The translations under genes and the position numbers were made by a program. A stretch of 64,000 nucleotides of DNA from Aldrovandia affinis (Eukaryota; Chordata; Actinopteri; Notacanthiformes; Halosauridae). The stretch is taken from positions 682,001 to 746,000 of the forward strand of contig JAINUG010000200.1 of assembly GCA_029706075.1 (NCBI GenBank), written 5' to 3'. Shown here piece by piece: positions 23,299-35,427 of the stretch (its first letter is position 1; the number at the start of each line of letters is the position of its first letter). Below the pieces are notes generated by a model, which did no database searches, was not told the origin of the DNA, and saw nothing but the letters and a program-made list of their open reading frames with translations.

Positions 23299-23712
23299 CA
23301 AACTGGTGTATTTGTTTTAAATTTTTTTACATTTGTTTTCTGATTTTCTCCTGGTTTTCTCCCAATTTGGTAGCCAATTACTCCCGCTATTCTTAGGTCA
23401 ATCCCCTCCCTCGTAGTTCGCTGCCGTAGCCCTGTGACCGGCAGTGACAAAGGCGAAGCATCGTCTCCTCTGAGACGGCACTCGTCATGCATGCAGCACA
23501 TGTCGACTGTAACTCTGGCACCCCAAAACCACTCCTGTGCGCAGCGAACTGTGTCGGCTTCCCTCCCCCCTCCCTGGGGCGGACAGCCAATTGCTGCCCC
23601 CGGTGGCACCCCTGGCCAGAGCCAACTCTGGCGCGACGGGGAATTGAATCCCGGTCACTGTGGCCAGCATCGGACCACTAGACCACGCGGGAGGCCCCAA
23701 ACTGGTGTATTT
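23299..23712 (-). mobile_element. full-length tRNA-derived SINE family A with 15-bp TSD
   Basis: CAAACTGGTGTATTT occurs at 23,299-23,313 and 23,698-23,712 around the element (23,314-23,697). Read on the minus strand, the head starts GGCCTCCCGCGTGGTCTAGT, with box A TGGTCTAGTGG (perfect consensus) and box B-like GGATTCAATTCC. Next come the GC-rich body and the tail AATTGGCTACCAAATTGGGA with an A/T-rich end. This is the best-bounded copy of the family in the window. Pol III transcription of the ancestral source is expected from the boxes. Confidence 0.93.
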
Positions 23713-25510
23713 TGACATCACTTTCAAAGATTTTGCAGTTCCAGAAGACCTACATACCCATTCACCAAGGTGCTACTGTATTTTAATTTTTTATCATCTC
23801 ATTTCATTATGCAAAATAATAGTGGTTTTTATTTTAGTGTCCACATTTGTTTTTCCTCTATCTTAAATCCAACCCCACCCTATGATTTTGGGTCCTTCCT
23901 CAACCTTGGCTACCTGCTATAAAAGATGTGGAGTCCCATCAACAGAGCTCTGAGAATTCAGATGCCATTCTGGGTGTTTCTGTGGCCAGCTGCTAGCAAC
24001 TCTTACCAAATCCCTCACACATGTTAACAGCAAGGAAAGCTACAGTAGATATTGCATATTGAATCTTTGTGAAGAAGGCAGTCATTTTTTTTTTTTTTTC
24101 TGGGGCCATTTTCATGAAAATTTCATGGCCACAAACTCAAATTCATTGAGTACCCATTCAGTGATTGCTTAGGCTGTAGGAAATATTGTAAAACTGGAAA
24201 TACTGGGGGAAAAATTGAAATATTGCGTCAGGTCAGCAAAGCTCCAGCCCAAACCACAAATAAAGCAATTGTAGCCTCCAGCCTCTTCAGCACAGTTCTG
24301 TTGCAGAGTTTGCCAGGATAAATCTAGTGCAGATGACTACTGATCTACACTCGTAGGGTTAATCCATTTTCACACATATATTTGTGGTGTTAAGCCTGAA
24401 GTATACAGTTATATACAGACACACATCCCTGACTTGGTGTTGCATCAGCATAGATATGACAGTAATGGTTCTGGATCGAATAAATGTCACAAAGTCAGAC
24501 ATGAAAATGGATATGCCATAATTGTGGGAGTGACAGGTCTTTTCCAAATCCTACAACACATATTTATTTCCAGAGTTACCATAACCCACGCAGTTAACAG
24601 AGAGCTGCATTTTTCCCCCACAAATAAGTAATGAAATCAATTTTCTACATGCAGCCAAGTAAATTATGGGACAAAATAATGACAGTATTTCATTCTTGGA
24701 AAGTCTTAAAATAGATTAACTGGAAACAGTGGACATTGGAATCTGAACAAAAACCAGTTGGTGAAAGTGATAGATGTTCCTTCTCATCAATTCAACAGTG
24801 CTGTGCAGAAAGGCAAACACTTTGTCAGAGTATATCATACACCACAAAACATTACCAATAACACTATACAATAATTTTGTCAAATATGCTCAAAACTTTG
24901 ATATATTACACTTATTGTACATTTTTGTATGGTTGCAGCCATACCATGTACTGTAGCCTTAGTCTTTATTTTCTTCTTTCCTTAATAGATGTTGACATTT
25001 TGGATAATGGTTAATTGTATGTTGCCTTGCCCTGAACATTCACACATGAATATCAATACATTTACATAAAACTACATTTCAATGTATATTTAATGAAAAA
25101 AATATTTATTCTCAATAATCAACAAAGATTGCATTTTGCATTATTGAGATTAGATTTTTTGGGACTGGTACCAATATTTAGGTGAGCAGGGAGGCTTATT
25201 GGCCCGGCACTGGTCAATTCCTTATTATTATTATTATTATTATTTTTATTTTTTTATTTTTCCTTGTTAAGAAAAGGTTGTGAGAAATGAAAATAATGCA
25301 CTTAAATTGCTCTGAGGTGTAATGTCTTATCTTAATTAGTAATTAGTCATTAGTGGCCGTTCATCATGCAATCAATCTAACAGCCAAAGACTTGTCACAA
25401 TTTTGGAATCTTGGAACTTTTTAAAAAAGTGATATTTTTCAGCTGTGTATGCCCTCAAGTTTTGTTGCAACGTGCACGTTCATCACAGTTTCAACCATAT
25501 CCACCATCAG
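23713..25510. other. unique AT-rich DNA
   Basis: No gene. There is a poly-T run at about 24,085-24,099 and a TTA-rich simple repeat at 25,228-25,262. Confidence 0.5.
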
Positions 25511-25612
25511 AGGGTGTGCTTGTGTCAAAAATGCATCAGCCATAATCGGCATCCTTACCCGCTGATAGTCTGTGAGGCCTAATATCGGCCCAATGAATCG
25601 GTATACCCCTAA
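25511..25612 (-). mobile_element. hAT-like element, one end only
   Basis: On the minus strand the sequence starts TTAGGGGTATACCGATTCAT, followed by GGGCCGATATTAGGCC. This matches the 'TTAGGGGTG-ACCGAT' terminal pattern of a common fish hAT group. No opposite end or target duplication was found, so only the tip is annotated. Confidence 0.5.
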
Positions 25613-26388
25613 TTATTATAGGACAAAATACAGAGTAAATCTGCAGTTGTAATTTCAAATTAAAACAAAAAATGTGAGTGGTGTGCATTTTTGTCCAAAT
25701 ACTTTTTCTCTGTCGAACGAGAGCATATTCTAGACTGGCCAAGGTGGGGTTTTATTATTTTGGTTCACTCTGCCCATTTAAAATCTATAATTACTGTACT
25801 TTCAGAACATATGAAGCTCCTCTTTAAAATTATATGCTTGTTCTAGTGCAAAGGATAGTGTTTCCTCAGCATATATTTTCCATTGCTATTTTAAACATCT
25901 CTGTTATTATTTCTGTCCTCTTTTACTTTTTTACAATTTAATCATGATGTGCTTCTCCTATGTTTGGTGTTTTTTTTTTTTTTTACCCAAAACCAGCACA
26001 GAGTGTTTTTAGAAACAAGAAAATAAGTATATCTGAAAAATGATCTGACTGTGAAGCTCGGAGTAACTGAGCACATTAATAGCACCATGAATCTGAACGT
26101 AGGCTGATAGCGTCTCCAAGCTTTGATCTTGTCATCGTGGCTTTAATAAATGACAGGCTAGATGTTAGATTAAACTGAGTTAGTTTATAGTTTTAAACCC
26201 TAAAAAAATAAGAAGGCAGTTTTATACAGGCTCAATTTCAAAAGAAAGCAGGTCATCGTCAGTTAAAAGTAAGAAAATGTAATGGGAACTAATGGACTTA
26301 CTTCACTGAGGTGTGTCAAAATCTCTTGGGGAAAGGGGGGATAATGAATGAACATGCATGAAGTAGTCATAAATTAAGAGGGAATAGA
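25613..26388. other. spacer, possible conserved block
   Basis: No gene. The part at 26,040-26,170 is GC-balanced and repeat-free. Confidence 0.4.
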
Positions 26389-26716
26389 GGCGGCAGTGGC
26401 TCAATAGTTAGCGACATGGGCTGGCAAGCAGAGGGTTCAAATCCCAGGAACGCAGACAAAAAAACAATGAACTGGAAACCGGAGGGAGGTTAGTTCACTT
26501 CCTGAGGCACTGCCGAAGTGCCCTTGAGCAAGGCATTGGACCCCTAAACTGCTCCAGGGGAGCCGTACTATGGCTGACCCTATACTCAGACCTCTCTGAT
26601 GGAATACATATGTATAGTGGTCTACTGTATATGTGTGTGTATCTAGTTGAGATATGTGAAAAGACAAATTCCAATTACTTTGTGTAACATGGCAATAAAG
26701 TATATTCCTAGTCCTA
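26389..26716 (+). mobile_element. tRNA-derived SINE with V-SINE-like centre
   Basis: The head has a perfect box A, TGGCTCAATAG, and a box B-like GGTTCAAATCC. The centre contains GAGGCACTGCCGAAGTGCCC followed by TTGAGCAAGGCATTGGACCC and TGCTCCAGGGG, the conserved core familiar from V-type SINEs. The 3' end CAATAAAGTATATTCC resembles an L2-type LINE tail. Target duplications are not clear. Confidence 0.82.
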
Positions 26717-29700
26717 TATTACTTTTCACAAATATTCTGTAATCACTCAATTGGAGAACGATGTACTGTATGTGGAATAGTTTTACGTGCATGTGAAGTA
26801 GCATACTGTATCACCCTGTTAGGTAAACTCAGCAATTGCAGGTACCAAAGAGTAGTCTATTTTAAACTTCAGTCAGGGTAAAATGGCTTTCAGCTGCAGA
26901 ATGATTTCTTAAATTGCCTGTTATACAAAATGGTGAAGAACTAGATAGGGAAAAATAGCAAGCAAAGAGGGTTCCTCCCCTGAATTTATACCAAAGATCA
27001 TAACATTGAAAGGGAACAGGGTTCATGAGATGTTAATAACATTCTGGCTTTTTGTTTGCAACTTGGACACACGTGTCATTTGCACAAAATCAGAAGGGAC
27101 CTTCTGTGAACAGGCGGAACATACGTCCCTGTCCTTTTGGCCAATGGAAACGAGCGGCGTCCGTCCCATATAGCAGGTGGGTTTTAATTCTGGGGCATCC
27201 GCCACCAACGCCGCTCCATCGAGACACACTGCGAAAAGGGAAAGCCCCTAGCTATCAAGATATCAACCGCACATGCAATTGCCTCTCTGATCCACTTTAT
27301 TGAAGCTTTCCCTTGTTTGGCTATGATCCCCACCCCCCCCAAGAGATTGCATGTGCGAATGTTTTCTTTACTATATCACCCGCAGCTGTCACGGAAAGAG
27401 GGCCCCCATCATTACATTAACCTGTTGATTAACCCTCGTTACCAGGACGGCCTGCACAGGTGCAGCAACACAGGCCAGTCTGTTCTGTCCTAATGGAGCT
27501 GCGCTGCCTGCACGTACACCCACTCACATCTGACCCTGGGCAGATGTCACCACCCTCCCCCCTCAACTGAGTGACTTCCCACTTGGCACGTCTACTCAAC
27601 AAAAGTCTTTGTCACATATACCAAAGTCATAGGAGATATAAATAATTATATGAACTTCAATCATCTACAGTAGTATATTTCTTATATTCTTTTTTCTCTC
27701 TCTCCTTATATTTTTTTTGTTTGATTTAAAAACTTTTTTTTTTTACTGTTGTCATTAACATGAAATTGTGTCAAAATCAGCATTGGCTGAAGAAAGAATT
27801 GGGTTACTATGTTAATATGGATTATTGCAAATCAGGCGGAAGTGAATAACATTGAATATGTATTTTTTTAGCTACATGCCTTGAATGTATTTCAGAATGA
27901 AAAATATCTCCCCCAAAAATGAAATACAATGATACGATAAACCTTACTATTATTATTTTCACTTCACAGTCTAAAAAGGAATAGGGGGGCTGTGGTAATA
28001 AAATGATCTCTGTAGCTTCCAAGGGAAGCAGCTCAATATCACTATTTATGTAGGGTGGTCAGAGCCAGATGGCTCTTTGGGCTTCTCTAGATGTAGATGT
28101 AGGGCCCAGTGATTGCATTGCCAGCTTGTATTCACTGCTGTACGTCACACATTACAGCACACCAGCAGAGGCAGGAAAAACCCACTGTACCCGTGTGGAT
28201 GTGGGTCCTATGAGAGAAGGACAACAAAGCCTGCATTAGGATGGGTTGGGCCCAGAACTTAATAAGGCCCTGAAACGCCATAAAACAATCCCCCACTATG
28301 ACAATTTATTTGCAAAATAAAACCCAATGTTGAGGGCTTTTGAAGAGGGCCATGGCAAAAGTACAGAAATTCGGAAAAACAAGTGAAGGGACACAAGCCT
28401 CCCTCCAAAAGTCCCAGCCAGTGAAAACATGAAATCAGCCACAGATTGGAATACTGAATCCTTTTCTCCTTCGCCATTCATTTTCCACCAGCAGAGTTTT
28501 CAATTTAGCCACCTCATAATGTACCCAGTTGGTATGGTGCACATTATCATTTTTATTCAACTTGCTTGATTCTTCCGAAGGTGAAATATCTTGGCCACCG
28601 GCACAGTGGATGTAGGTTTATTTGCTTATTTGTTTATTCGGATCCCCATTAGCAGCTACCAAGGCAGCAGCTATTCTTCCTGGGGTGGAGAAAAGTGTGT
28701 GTTTGTTTGTGAACGGGATAAAAAAGATGAACATTTTGGAAAATGTTGAACCCACTGCAGCTGCCTGGCACACAGACAGACAAAGCTCATATTCACATCT
28801 TGTCCAGGGGATTACACTTAAAAAATAAAGAAGTGTATAAATATATTACACACACACATACAACCACACACACATGATATACAGCTCACACCCAAAAGCT
28901 TTTGTTAGTACAGAAATCCATCTGGCGACATTCTCAGTGGCAAACCTGAGAAACACTGCTTTTCAGTGTTGTGCTATCTGTCCTGAGAGTAACATAAAAA
29001 TGTACACTCAGCCCTTACCATTGCCCTTGCTATGCACTAACCTCTTTGTGGCTGTGGCCCCTCCCACGTTTTGGTAGGCAGGGCAACCCTGGGGTCCATG
29101 TCCCCTCCCTGTATCGATCCCTTCCTCGTGCAGTCAACTAAAACAGCATGGCCGTGTTCGCCTTCATGGGGCTAGTAAAAAAGAGCTTGGCCAACAACAG
29201 TGCATTCCAAGTCGAATACGGATTTTCCAGCTGTTCATAAAACTGTGTGCGATTCCAGTGAGGGGAAAACAATTCTGTGCCACAAAAATAACCAATCAAG
29301 TCAAAAGTCAAAACTGTGACGAAACATATTTTATTGGCGTGCAGGAAAAATAAATATCCCATAAAAATGTAATAAAAAGAGCATTTCTGTATCGTGCTGT
29401 ATTCTCTTTTCAAAACTGTATCACTGATGGTTTAAACCAAACTGTGATAAAATATTTGACATTTATCCACCCCATGAGACTCACTGGTACTGTTTAAGAC
29501 ATCCAAGGTGATAATTTGGTGAGTTTTTTTGAAGAAAGATTAAACATTGAAAAGTTTAGTACATAGCAATTTGGAAGCAAGATATTTTTTACTCTAAAAA
29601 ACCCACATACCACAAGTGCAAAAAGCATTCAGCTTTGTTTAAAGTCCAACTATGTGAAAGAAGGATTCGCCCAGTCGATCTGTGCATCAAGACCTATGTT

Positions 29701-30540
29701 ATTGATATGTGCAATGTATGTTTGCAGAAGAGCAAATGTACACAAAAGGATGTACAATGAATGTACTTTTTTCCAGAAATAATACATTTCAACCATTCAA
29801 TCTTTTACCAGGTAGGTCATATTGTGTTGCTTTTCATTACATTTTGATGGACTGTACACCTTCATTGTATCACATTGTACACTGAAATTACATTTAAACA
29901 ATGTTTTTGACACTAGGGGGAGCCACTTGACAAGAACATTGTGCAATACAAATGTCAACAGAATTTTATTTTTTTCTTCTTTTATTAGTCAGACTACCTT
30001 TTCTATCTTGTTATGTTCTTGTTAGGGATGTCATTAGTGTTTGCCTGTTCCTTCTATGCTTAACCCAAAAGGGACCTTCATTCTTAAGACGAAAGGCAGT
30101 TTGTGTAATTGTAAGATACTTCATCAACTCGCAAGAGAGATGACTGGGGGCTGTATAATGAGATTGTCCCCTTTGTGCAAGAGACTTCTTCCTAATAATT
30201 GGCACAAACCAAATAATTTTCAATATACAGTACCAAAACATTCAACAGAGACAAACTTTTGAAAATGCACTGTTCCCACTTGGACTGAGACAGTTTCCAC
30301 TACTAATGGCTGAGAAAATCTTGAAAGGGGAACTAACGCTGTTTATACAAATGCATATTCCAGGATCAGATTCAATACATTCTGCCTCAGTTTCCCCACA
30401 GGACCATAGCCCACTGGATATTGATTAAAATGTAAATAATTCCAAGGGATAGATGAAGTACTGGTGTGAAGGAAATTGTACATACAGTAAATTCATATGT
30501 GCAGCCAGTGTAGCGTAACTAAAGAGAAAACTGTTTATAT
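26717..30540. other. repeat-poor region with candidate conserved blocks
   Basis: No exon. GC-balanced, repeat-free blocks lie at about 27,050-27,600 (includes an inverted pair GCACATGCAATTGCCTCTCT / AGAGATTGCATGTGCG at 27,269 and 27,342) and 28,250-28,580. Around 28,630-28,685 GGATCCCCATTAGCAGCTAC resembles a dispersed fish repeat whose class I cannot name. A poly-T stretch is at 27,736-27,745. Confidence 0.4.
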
Positions 30541-30639
30541 TTATAGGCGCATTGAAGCTGTTCTAGAGACTCCTGGGGGCCCATCGCCCTATTAAGACAC
30601 TTTATGTTGCTGTGTCCTTTATTTTGGCAGTTACTTGTA
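30541..30639 (+). mobile_element. Tc1-like 3' end (family B)
   Basis: Only the last about 95 bp remain. The sequence GGCGCATTGAAGCTGTTCTA at its start corresponds to the transposase C-terminal codons, and the inverted end reads CTGCCAAAATAAAGGACACA, followed by TA at 30,638-30,639. It is the same family as 21,041-21,552. Confidence 0.8.
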
Positions 30640-30800
30640 TGTGTGTCTGTGTGTGTACGTGCGTGTGTGCGCATGTGCGTTTGTGATTTTTGCCTATATT
30701 GTATGAAACTTGGGAATGTACGGAATTAAACTCAACAAATGCATAATTTCTTATACCTTAAATATTCCATTGTGTGTGTAAATCTGTGTGTATATATATA

Positions 30801-30830
30801 CACTGCCAAAATAAAGGAAACACTGGAGTA
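30801..30830 (+). mobile_element. Tc1-like left-end scrap (family B type)
   Basis: CACTGCCAAAATAAAGGAAA follows a TA repeat and matches the inverse of the end at 30,611-30,637. Similarity fades after about 30 bp. Confidence 0.55.
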
Positions 30831-30929
30831 AATACTAGTTGGAGCCTAATTGTATGTTTAAAGCGATTTAAATAATTGACTTTGCGAATTAATAAACATT
30901 TTGCCTTATCGCGTTATCAGTTTATCGGA

Positions 30930-31494
30930 TTTAGCAACTCACTTTTTCCATTGTGGAAAAAACATAATCTGAAGGATGACACTCACGCAGGTGAGTACCA
31001 TCATCACCATCTTTTTTCTGAATCCAAAGTGAGTCCACACGGATGAACGAGTTCGCTTTTGGGGGGTATATAATTTGTCATTACAGACCGCATTGGCATC
31101 GGAATCAGTGCCGGACATCGCAAATTTTATAAGGGATTGCAAACGGAGATTTATGCCGTGCAGCTAGCTAGCTACCAGTATTGTGGAAGCGAGGGAGCTG
31201 TCTGCACGTGCGCAATCGCGTTGTAAACAAAACAAAATGCAAAAACAGCCAAAGAGGTGGTGGGATTAAATGGCATTAGCAGACACCCCAGGTCCAGTAT
31301 TATATGATTTAATATCGGTTATTTAGACATTTTAGTAGGGTAACGGTTGAAATATTTTTTTTCCTGCATGAAAAATAGCTTTTGTCACGTGATTTACTAT
31401 CACGGTATTACGTTTATGATAGTAGGCTACTAGTTCATAATTTAATATCGTGGTATAGTCACGGTATATATATCGGTATACCGTCACACCCCTA
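30930..31494 (-). mobile_element. hAT transposon 5' part with BED-finger remnant
   Basis: The right border reads, on the minus strand, TAGGGGTGTGACGGTATACC, a hAT-type tip. Downstream on the minus strand a short open frame (31,142-30,939) has SSVWTHFGF at residues 33-41, matching the start of a BED zinc finger. A one-base frameshift then leads to GTHLRECHPS in another frame, reminiscent of the BED HL...H part. The catalytic region and the other TIR are missing, so this is a dead 5' remnant. Confidence 0.6.
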
Positions 31495-31532
31495 ATATAT
31501 ATGTATGTATGTATGTATATATATATATATAA
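31494..31532. repeat. (TATG)n/(TA)n simple repeat
   Basis: TATG tetranucleotides flanked by TA dinucleotides lie directly outside the hAT tip. Confidence 0.95.
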
Positions 31533-32354
31533 TTTATCAACATAAAATTAGTGGACAAATACATTCATTCATGCAATATTTCCCAGATCTTGTGCTTTGT
31601 TTTATTAATAAGCTGGACAACTGCAATTTAATAACTCAGGCCCTCACTTTTCCAGGCCTCTACCCTGGCCTGCTCCTAAAGGGACTTATTAAAATCCATA
31701 TCTCTCTACCAGACTGTGTAAAAGATTTACACAACGAGGAACAGCTGGTACTGCTGTTGCCAAGGTGGTTGTTAAAGGTTACACTTGCTTGTTTGTCAAA
31801 AATAAAACTCCTGTGTCTCTGTGAGCATATACATTTTGGGTCAGGTCACAAGTCAGATATCTTTGTGCTTACAGAAATTGTAAGTTTGCATATATAAATT
31901 CCAAAACACTGAGAACTCGAGTGGCAAAGTGGTAAAGTTCAACAAGTTTAATTCAAAGCCAAGTATTTCACTAAGTTTCATTCATATTTGTCTATAAATT
32001 TTTCACAGGCGGACACCCAAAGGCACACAATTGCATAATGCACCAGCTGCTGGTTGAGGTAACTAGAGTGATACTCAATTAAATGCACACTTCTGGCACA
32101 CTTAGCACTTGATATAGCCCTAATGTCTAATAATGTCTATTTTTTTTTCACTGTCTCAAATCTGAGCCATGTCACCAAGTTTCATCCAAATTCATCCATT
32201 ATTTTCACAGATATACAAGCAGACACATGGTTAATCATATAACCTCCACTCCAAGTACTTGTGACAGAGGTAATAAAAAACAAAACAAGCAAAGTGCCTT
32301 CATATACTGTGGATTCAGTTACTTTTGCTTTGCCAACCACTTTAAGAGATATAA
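31533..32354. other. spacer with possible LINE scrap
   Basis: The plus-strand open frame at 31,505-31,897 contains INKLDNCNL, weakly like the 'LDYCN' block of LINE reverse transcriptases, but the rest does not follow. No gene is called. Confidence 0.35.
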
Positions 32355-32709
32355 TTGTCATCACAGCACTGTATATTACAGGGTAACAGAGCCTTGAGAC
32401 TTCTAACAGATTGTAAGCCACATACAAATCACTGTATATTGTGTCAGAAGCTTAGTTTGACTTCCTTAGCAACATTTTTATTTAAAAAACTGGTATATTT
32501 CATTTACAAATATGTAATCGGTAAATGTCCCTCCTATCTGTGCTCTCTAAAATGGCTGGATGTGTATACAATATGCTGAGGCCTGCTTTCTTTATAATGC
32601 ACCAAGAGTTAGATCTCAGTTTGGCAAAAGGATCTTTATGTCCTATGCTCCATTGTCAATGGTACTTTCCTGCTCAAATAAATGTTAAAAAGTAAAAAAA
32701 AAAAAAAAA
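32355..32709 (+). mobile_element. LINE 3' end (reverse transcriptase C-terminus) with poly-A
   Basis: The translation contains QGNRALRLLTDC, then LFKKLVYFIYKYVIGKCPSYL, then in another frame VRSQFGKRIFMSYAP. This order (RALR..., LR/YK...G..P.yl, R...FGKR.F...AP) is typical of the C-terminal end of L2/Rex-like LINE reverse transcriptases. A 16-base poly-A run at 32,694-32,709 closes the element. Stops and frame changes show it is dead. Confidence 0.7.
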
Positions 32710-34431
32710 TGTAGCCTACTGTATTTTGAAAAGTGCAAAACATTGCCCACAAAATATACAGTTGTAGGTGCCTTCAAATTCCACTGACATGAAATTCGGG
32801 CAAACTCTAAATTCAGCATGGTTGTACTGGAGTGGGAGTACCAGGTGTAATGAAATGGGCTGCTTCAATCTCTTGTGTGTTGTAATGTAGCCTATGGAAG
32901 CAGGCAGAGTTCCTCTCAGACCAACGCACTGGGAATGACAGACCCAGCACCACTCACCTGCATCATGTTTCCATCACAAACAACGGGCGACAGGCCCTGC
33001 TTCCATGAAAAAAATGAACTGCCGGGAAAATGAGGCGAGCTCGGACCGGTAGGAGCCAAGACTCAGTCAGCCTCCGTCTTCATCTGCTGGAAATCTCGGC
33101 CTCGCTGCTCTAGCTAACACAAGCAGGTCAGACACTTTTTAAATGTTTTTTTTTTTTAAACCAACAAAAAAAAGCAGAGCCAGATGGCACTTTAGCTACT
33201 CCAGTAATCTCAACATCAGAAAAAGAAACAGGCTTGACTTAAACAAAAACTGAGCAAGTTAGTTTAATAAAATCATAATGTGTCTGAAAGCTTTTAAATT
33301 TGACCTAAATTAGACATCCCCACTGTCACCAGACTACTCGCTGGCTGCAATAGGAGAAACATCTGCAAGCCCAGTAATCTGAGACCACAAGTAACAGTTG
33401 GTGAATCCAACTGCCAAAAGGCAGTTTATATCTATGCAGTATTGATACGTATTCTTGAGTATGAGTGTTTTTTGTTTGTTTGTTTGTTTATTGCACTTTG
33501 TGGCATGTACAGTTTTCTAAATGTAACCTACATCAAACTGCTCCAAGCTGAATCATGCACCTAAACTGTGAGTTCAACTTGCTCTTTGAGTTCAGAAGAG
33601 ATTTGACTTATTTATTTATTTAGCTAGTTATTCATTTATATTTTTATTTTTATTTTTTAAAACCATGCTTAATAATGTAATAATGACAAATATCCCCCTA
33701 TCAACCTTGATGAGATGTAGTGATTCTATTTCCTTAATTGAAGTTGATTTATTATTGGGTAGTGTCAATTAAAGTAATATCATCAGAAAATTGAAATCAC
33801 TGTTGTGTGAATATTTTGTATGCTGCTATAACTCAATCCACCTTTTTGGTTGAGTGTGTGCGTGCATGCATGTGCATGCATGTGTGTGTGTGTGTGTGTG
33901 TGTGATTGTGTTTGTTTAAAGGAATCCTAAATAAACCTAAATATATTAGTAAGTACCAACATACACTTATTGGTTATAATGGTAGAAAAATGCATAGTAA
34001 CCTGTACAGGTATCTCTTTGTCACCAGCCCTTTTATATATTTATATACATTATTACAGACAGGGCCTTTCTGAGTAACATTACCCTTGTGGTGCATACAG
34101 ATCTGCCTTGGTACTGGGTGAAATGGCAATGATGGCACTGGGTGGATCTTTGTACTTGAAGTACTTGAACATTACGTAATGTGAAGGGGGGCGGGGGGTG
34201 GTAGGAAGTTAAGTTGCTGCCAGAACAGACACCAAATAACAAGTTATTCTTGTTGTTTCAAGGGCTGCCAAACATTATCAACTGCAGGACTGCTGTTCTG
34301 TGATGGGATGTGATCCTGGATACAAAAAAATAAACACAATTGTTTTTATTTATATGGTATAGATAATTCAAACAAAACTCTCTTAAATCCATAAATGTCA
34401 TTTATCTTTCAACACACCGAGAGTTATAATA
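32710..34431. other. unique DNA with simple repeats
   Basis: Poly-T/A runs lie near 33,150-33,172, TTTG repeats near 33,473-33,490, and TTTA-rich sequence at 33,608-33,660. The block at 32,900-33,120 is GC-balanced. No exon seen. Confidence 0.45.
33854..33904. repeat. imperfect (GT)n with GCAT interruptions
   Basis: An alternating purine-pyrimidine tract with GTGCATGCATGT interruptions, similar in form to 18,544-18,626. Confidence 0.95.
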
Positions 34432-34534
34432 TAATATAATATATGCCTTTTAGCAGACACTTTTATCCAAAGCGCCTTACAGTAATGAATGCATACATTT
34501 TTCACTATATGTGGCCCCAATGGGAAGTAGACTT
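34432..34534 (-). mobile_element. SINE/LINE tail fragment (V-SINE-type 3' end)
   Basis: TTTTAGCAGACACTTTTATC followed by CAAAGCGCCTTACAGTAATG is the inverse of the conserved 'GGATAAAAGCGTCTGCTAAA' tail found on many fish V-SINEs and their partner LINEs. The head is missing. The sequence also keeps GTGGCCCCAATGGGAA. Confidence 0.7.
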
Positions 34535-35308
34535 GGCTTTCCATCAAATCTAAGTTGAGATAATCAATAATGTTCTTGGCATGTGTGTGGGGGTGGGGGG
34601 GTCATCCATATGCTTTATTAATGATTGTCTTAGTCTGGTCTAAAATCACTGTAATTCTGGATGGTATATCTGGTATAAAGTGCTCTTGCAATGGCTCTCT
34701 GAACCACATAAACCCAAGAAATAGCTTGCTTTGGCAACCCACACATTTAAAATATGCTTGTTTTTGGCCAGAATAACATACAAATTATGTCATTACCTCA
34801 TATCCATCCTCTTCCAAACACATTACGAATAAGAGTTATTAAATTCCCACAAAAGTATATTTACCTCAACTCCTCCAACAGAACAGACACCTGTTAGCTG
34901 GCCACAACCACCAGTAACAGTGTTAAAATTATTGATTGATCTCACATTCACAAAGGGGAAATGATTGATGCTTTTTATACTATCCCAAGGTGGGGAAACA
35001 ACGTTTACCTCATTCCTGTCCAACATTGTAAATAGTGTAATATAGATTTTATTCTCTAAACACAAATTTGACCAAAATTTTGTTGATTGGCTATGTGGCA
35101 TTAGGTACAGTATAATTCTTCTGTTGCTTCACTTACCCAATAGAATTAACATATGTTTATCTTTGATCAGGGTAAGAGTGTTATTGGTCTGCATTTCAAA
35201 CATGCCTGTTGTTACTGAATATGTCAAGATTACCTGTTGTTAAATGTATAATTTGGATATTATATGTTTCAACCACAAACGTTAAACACATTAAACCGAA
35301 AACACAGT
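34535..35308. other. unique AT-rich DNA
   Basis: A G-rich run (GGGGGTGGGGGGG) sits at 34,589-34,601. Nothing else recognised. Confidence 0.5.
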
Positions 35309-35427
35309 AAACCCCCCCAAAACTTCTTAAATGAGAGGTAATGGTTGGAAAAAGCTGAAAAATATAGGAAATTCACACAAGCAGTTTGACCATTATCTTG
35401 ACCTGTACAGTACATTGACACATTTTC
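35309..35427. repeat. dispersed module M, copy 2 (partner at 9658-9770)
   Basis: It starts AAACCCCCCCAAAA and shares ATAGGAAATTCACACAAGCA and several shorter exact blocks with 9658-9770. No terminal structure reveals a class. Confidence 0.8.

Noticed and set aside
31505-31897. 130-codon open frame with INKLDNCNL
   Set aside because: Only one weak resemblance to a LINE motif. Upstream and downstream motifs are missing, so no element or gene is called.
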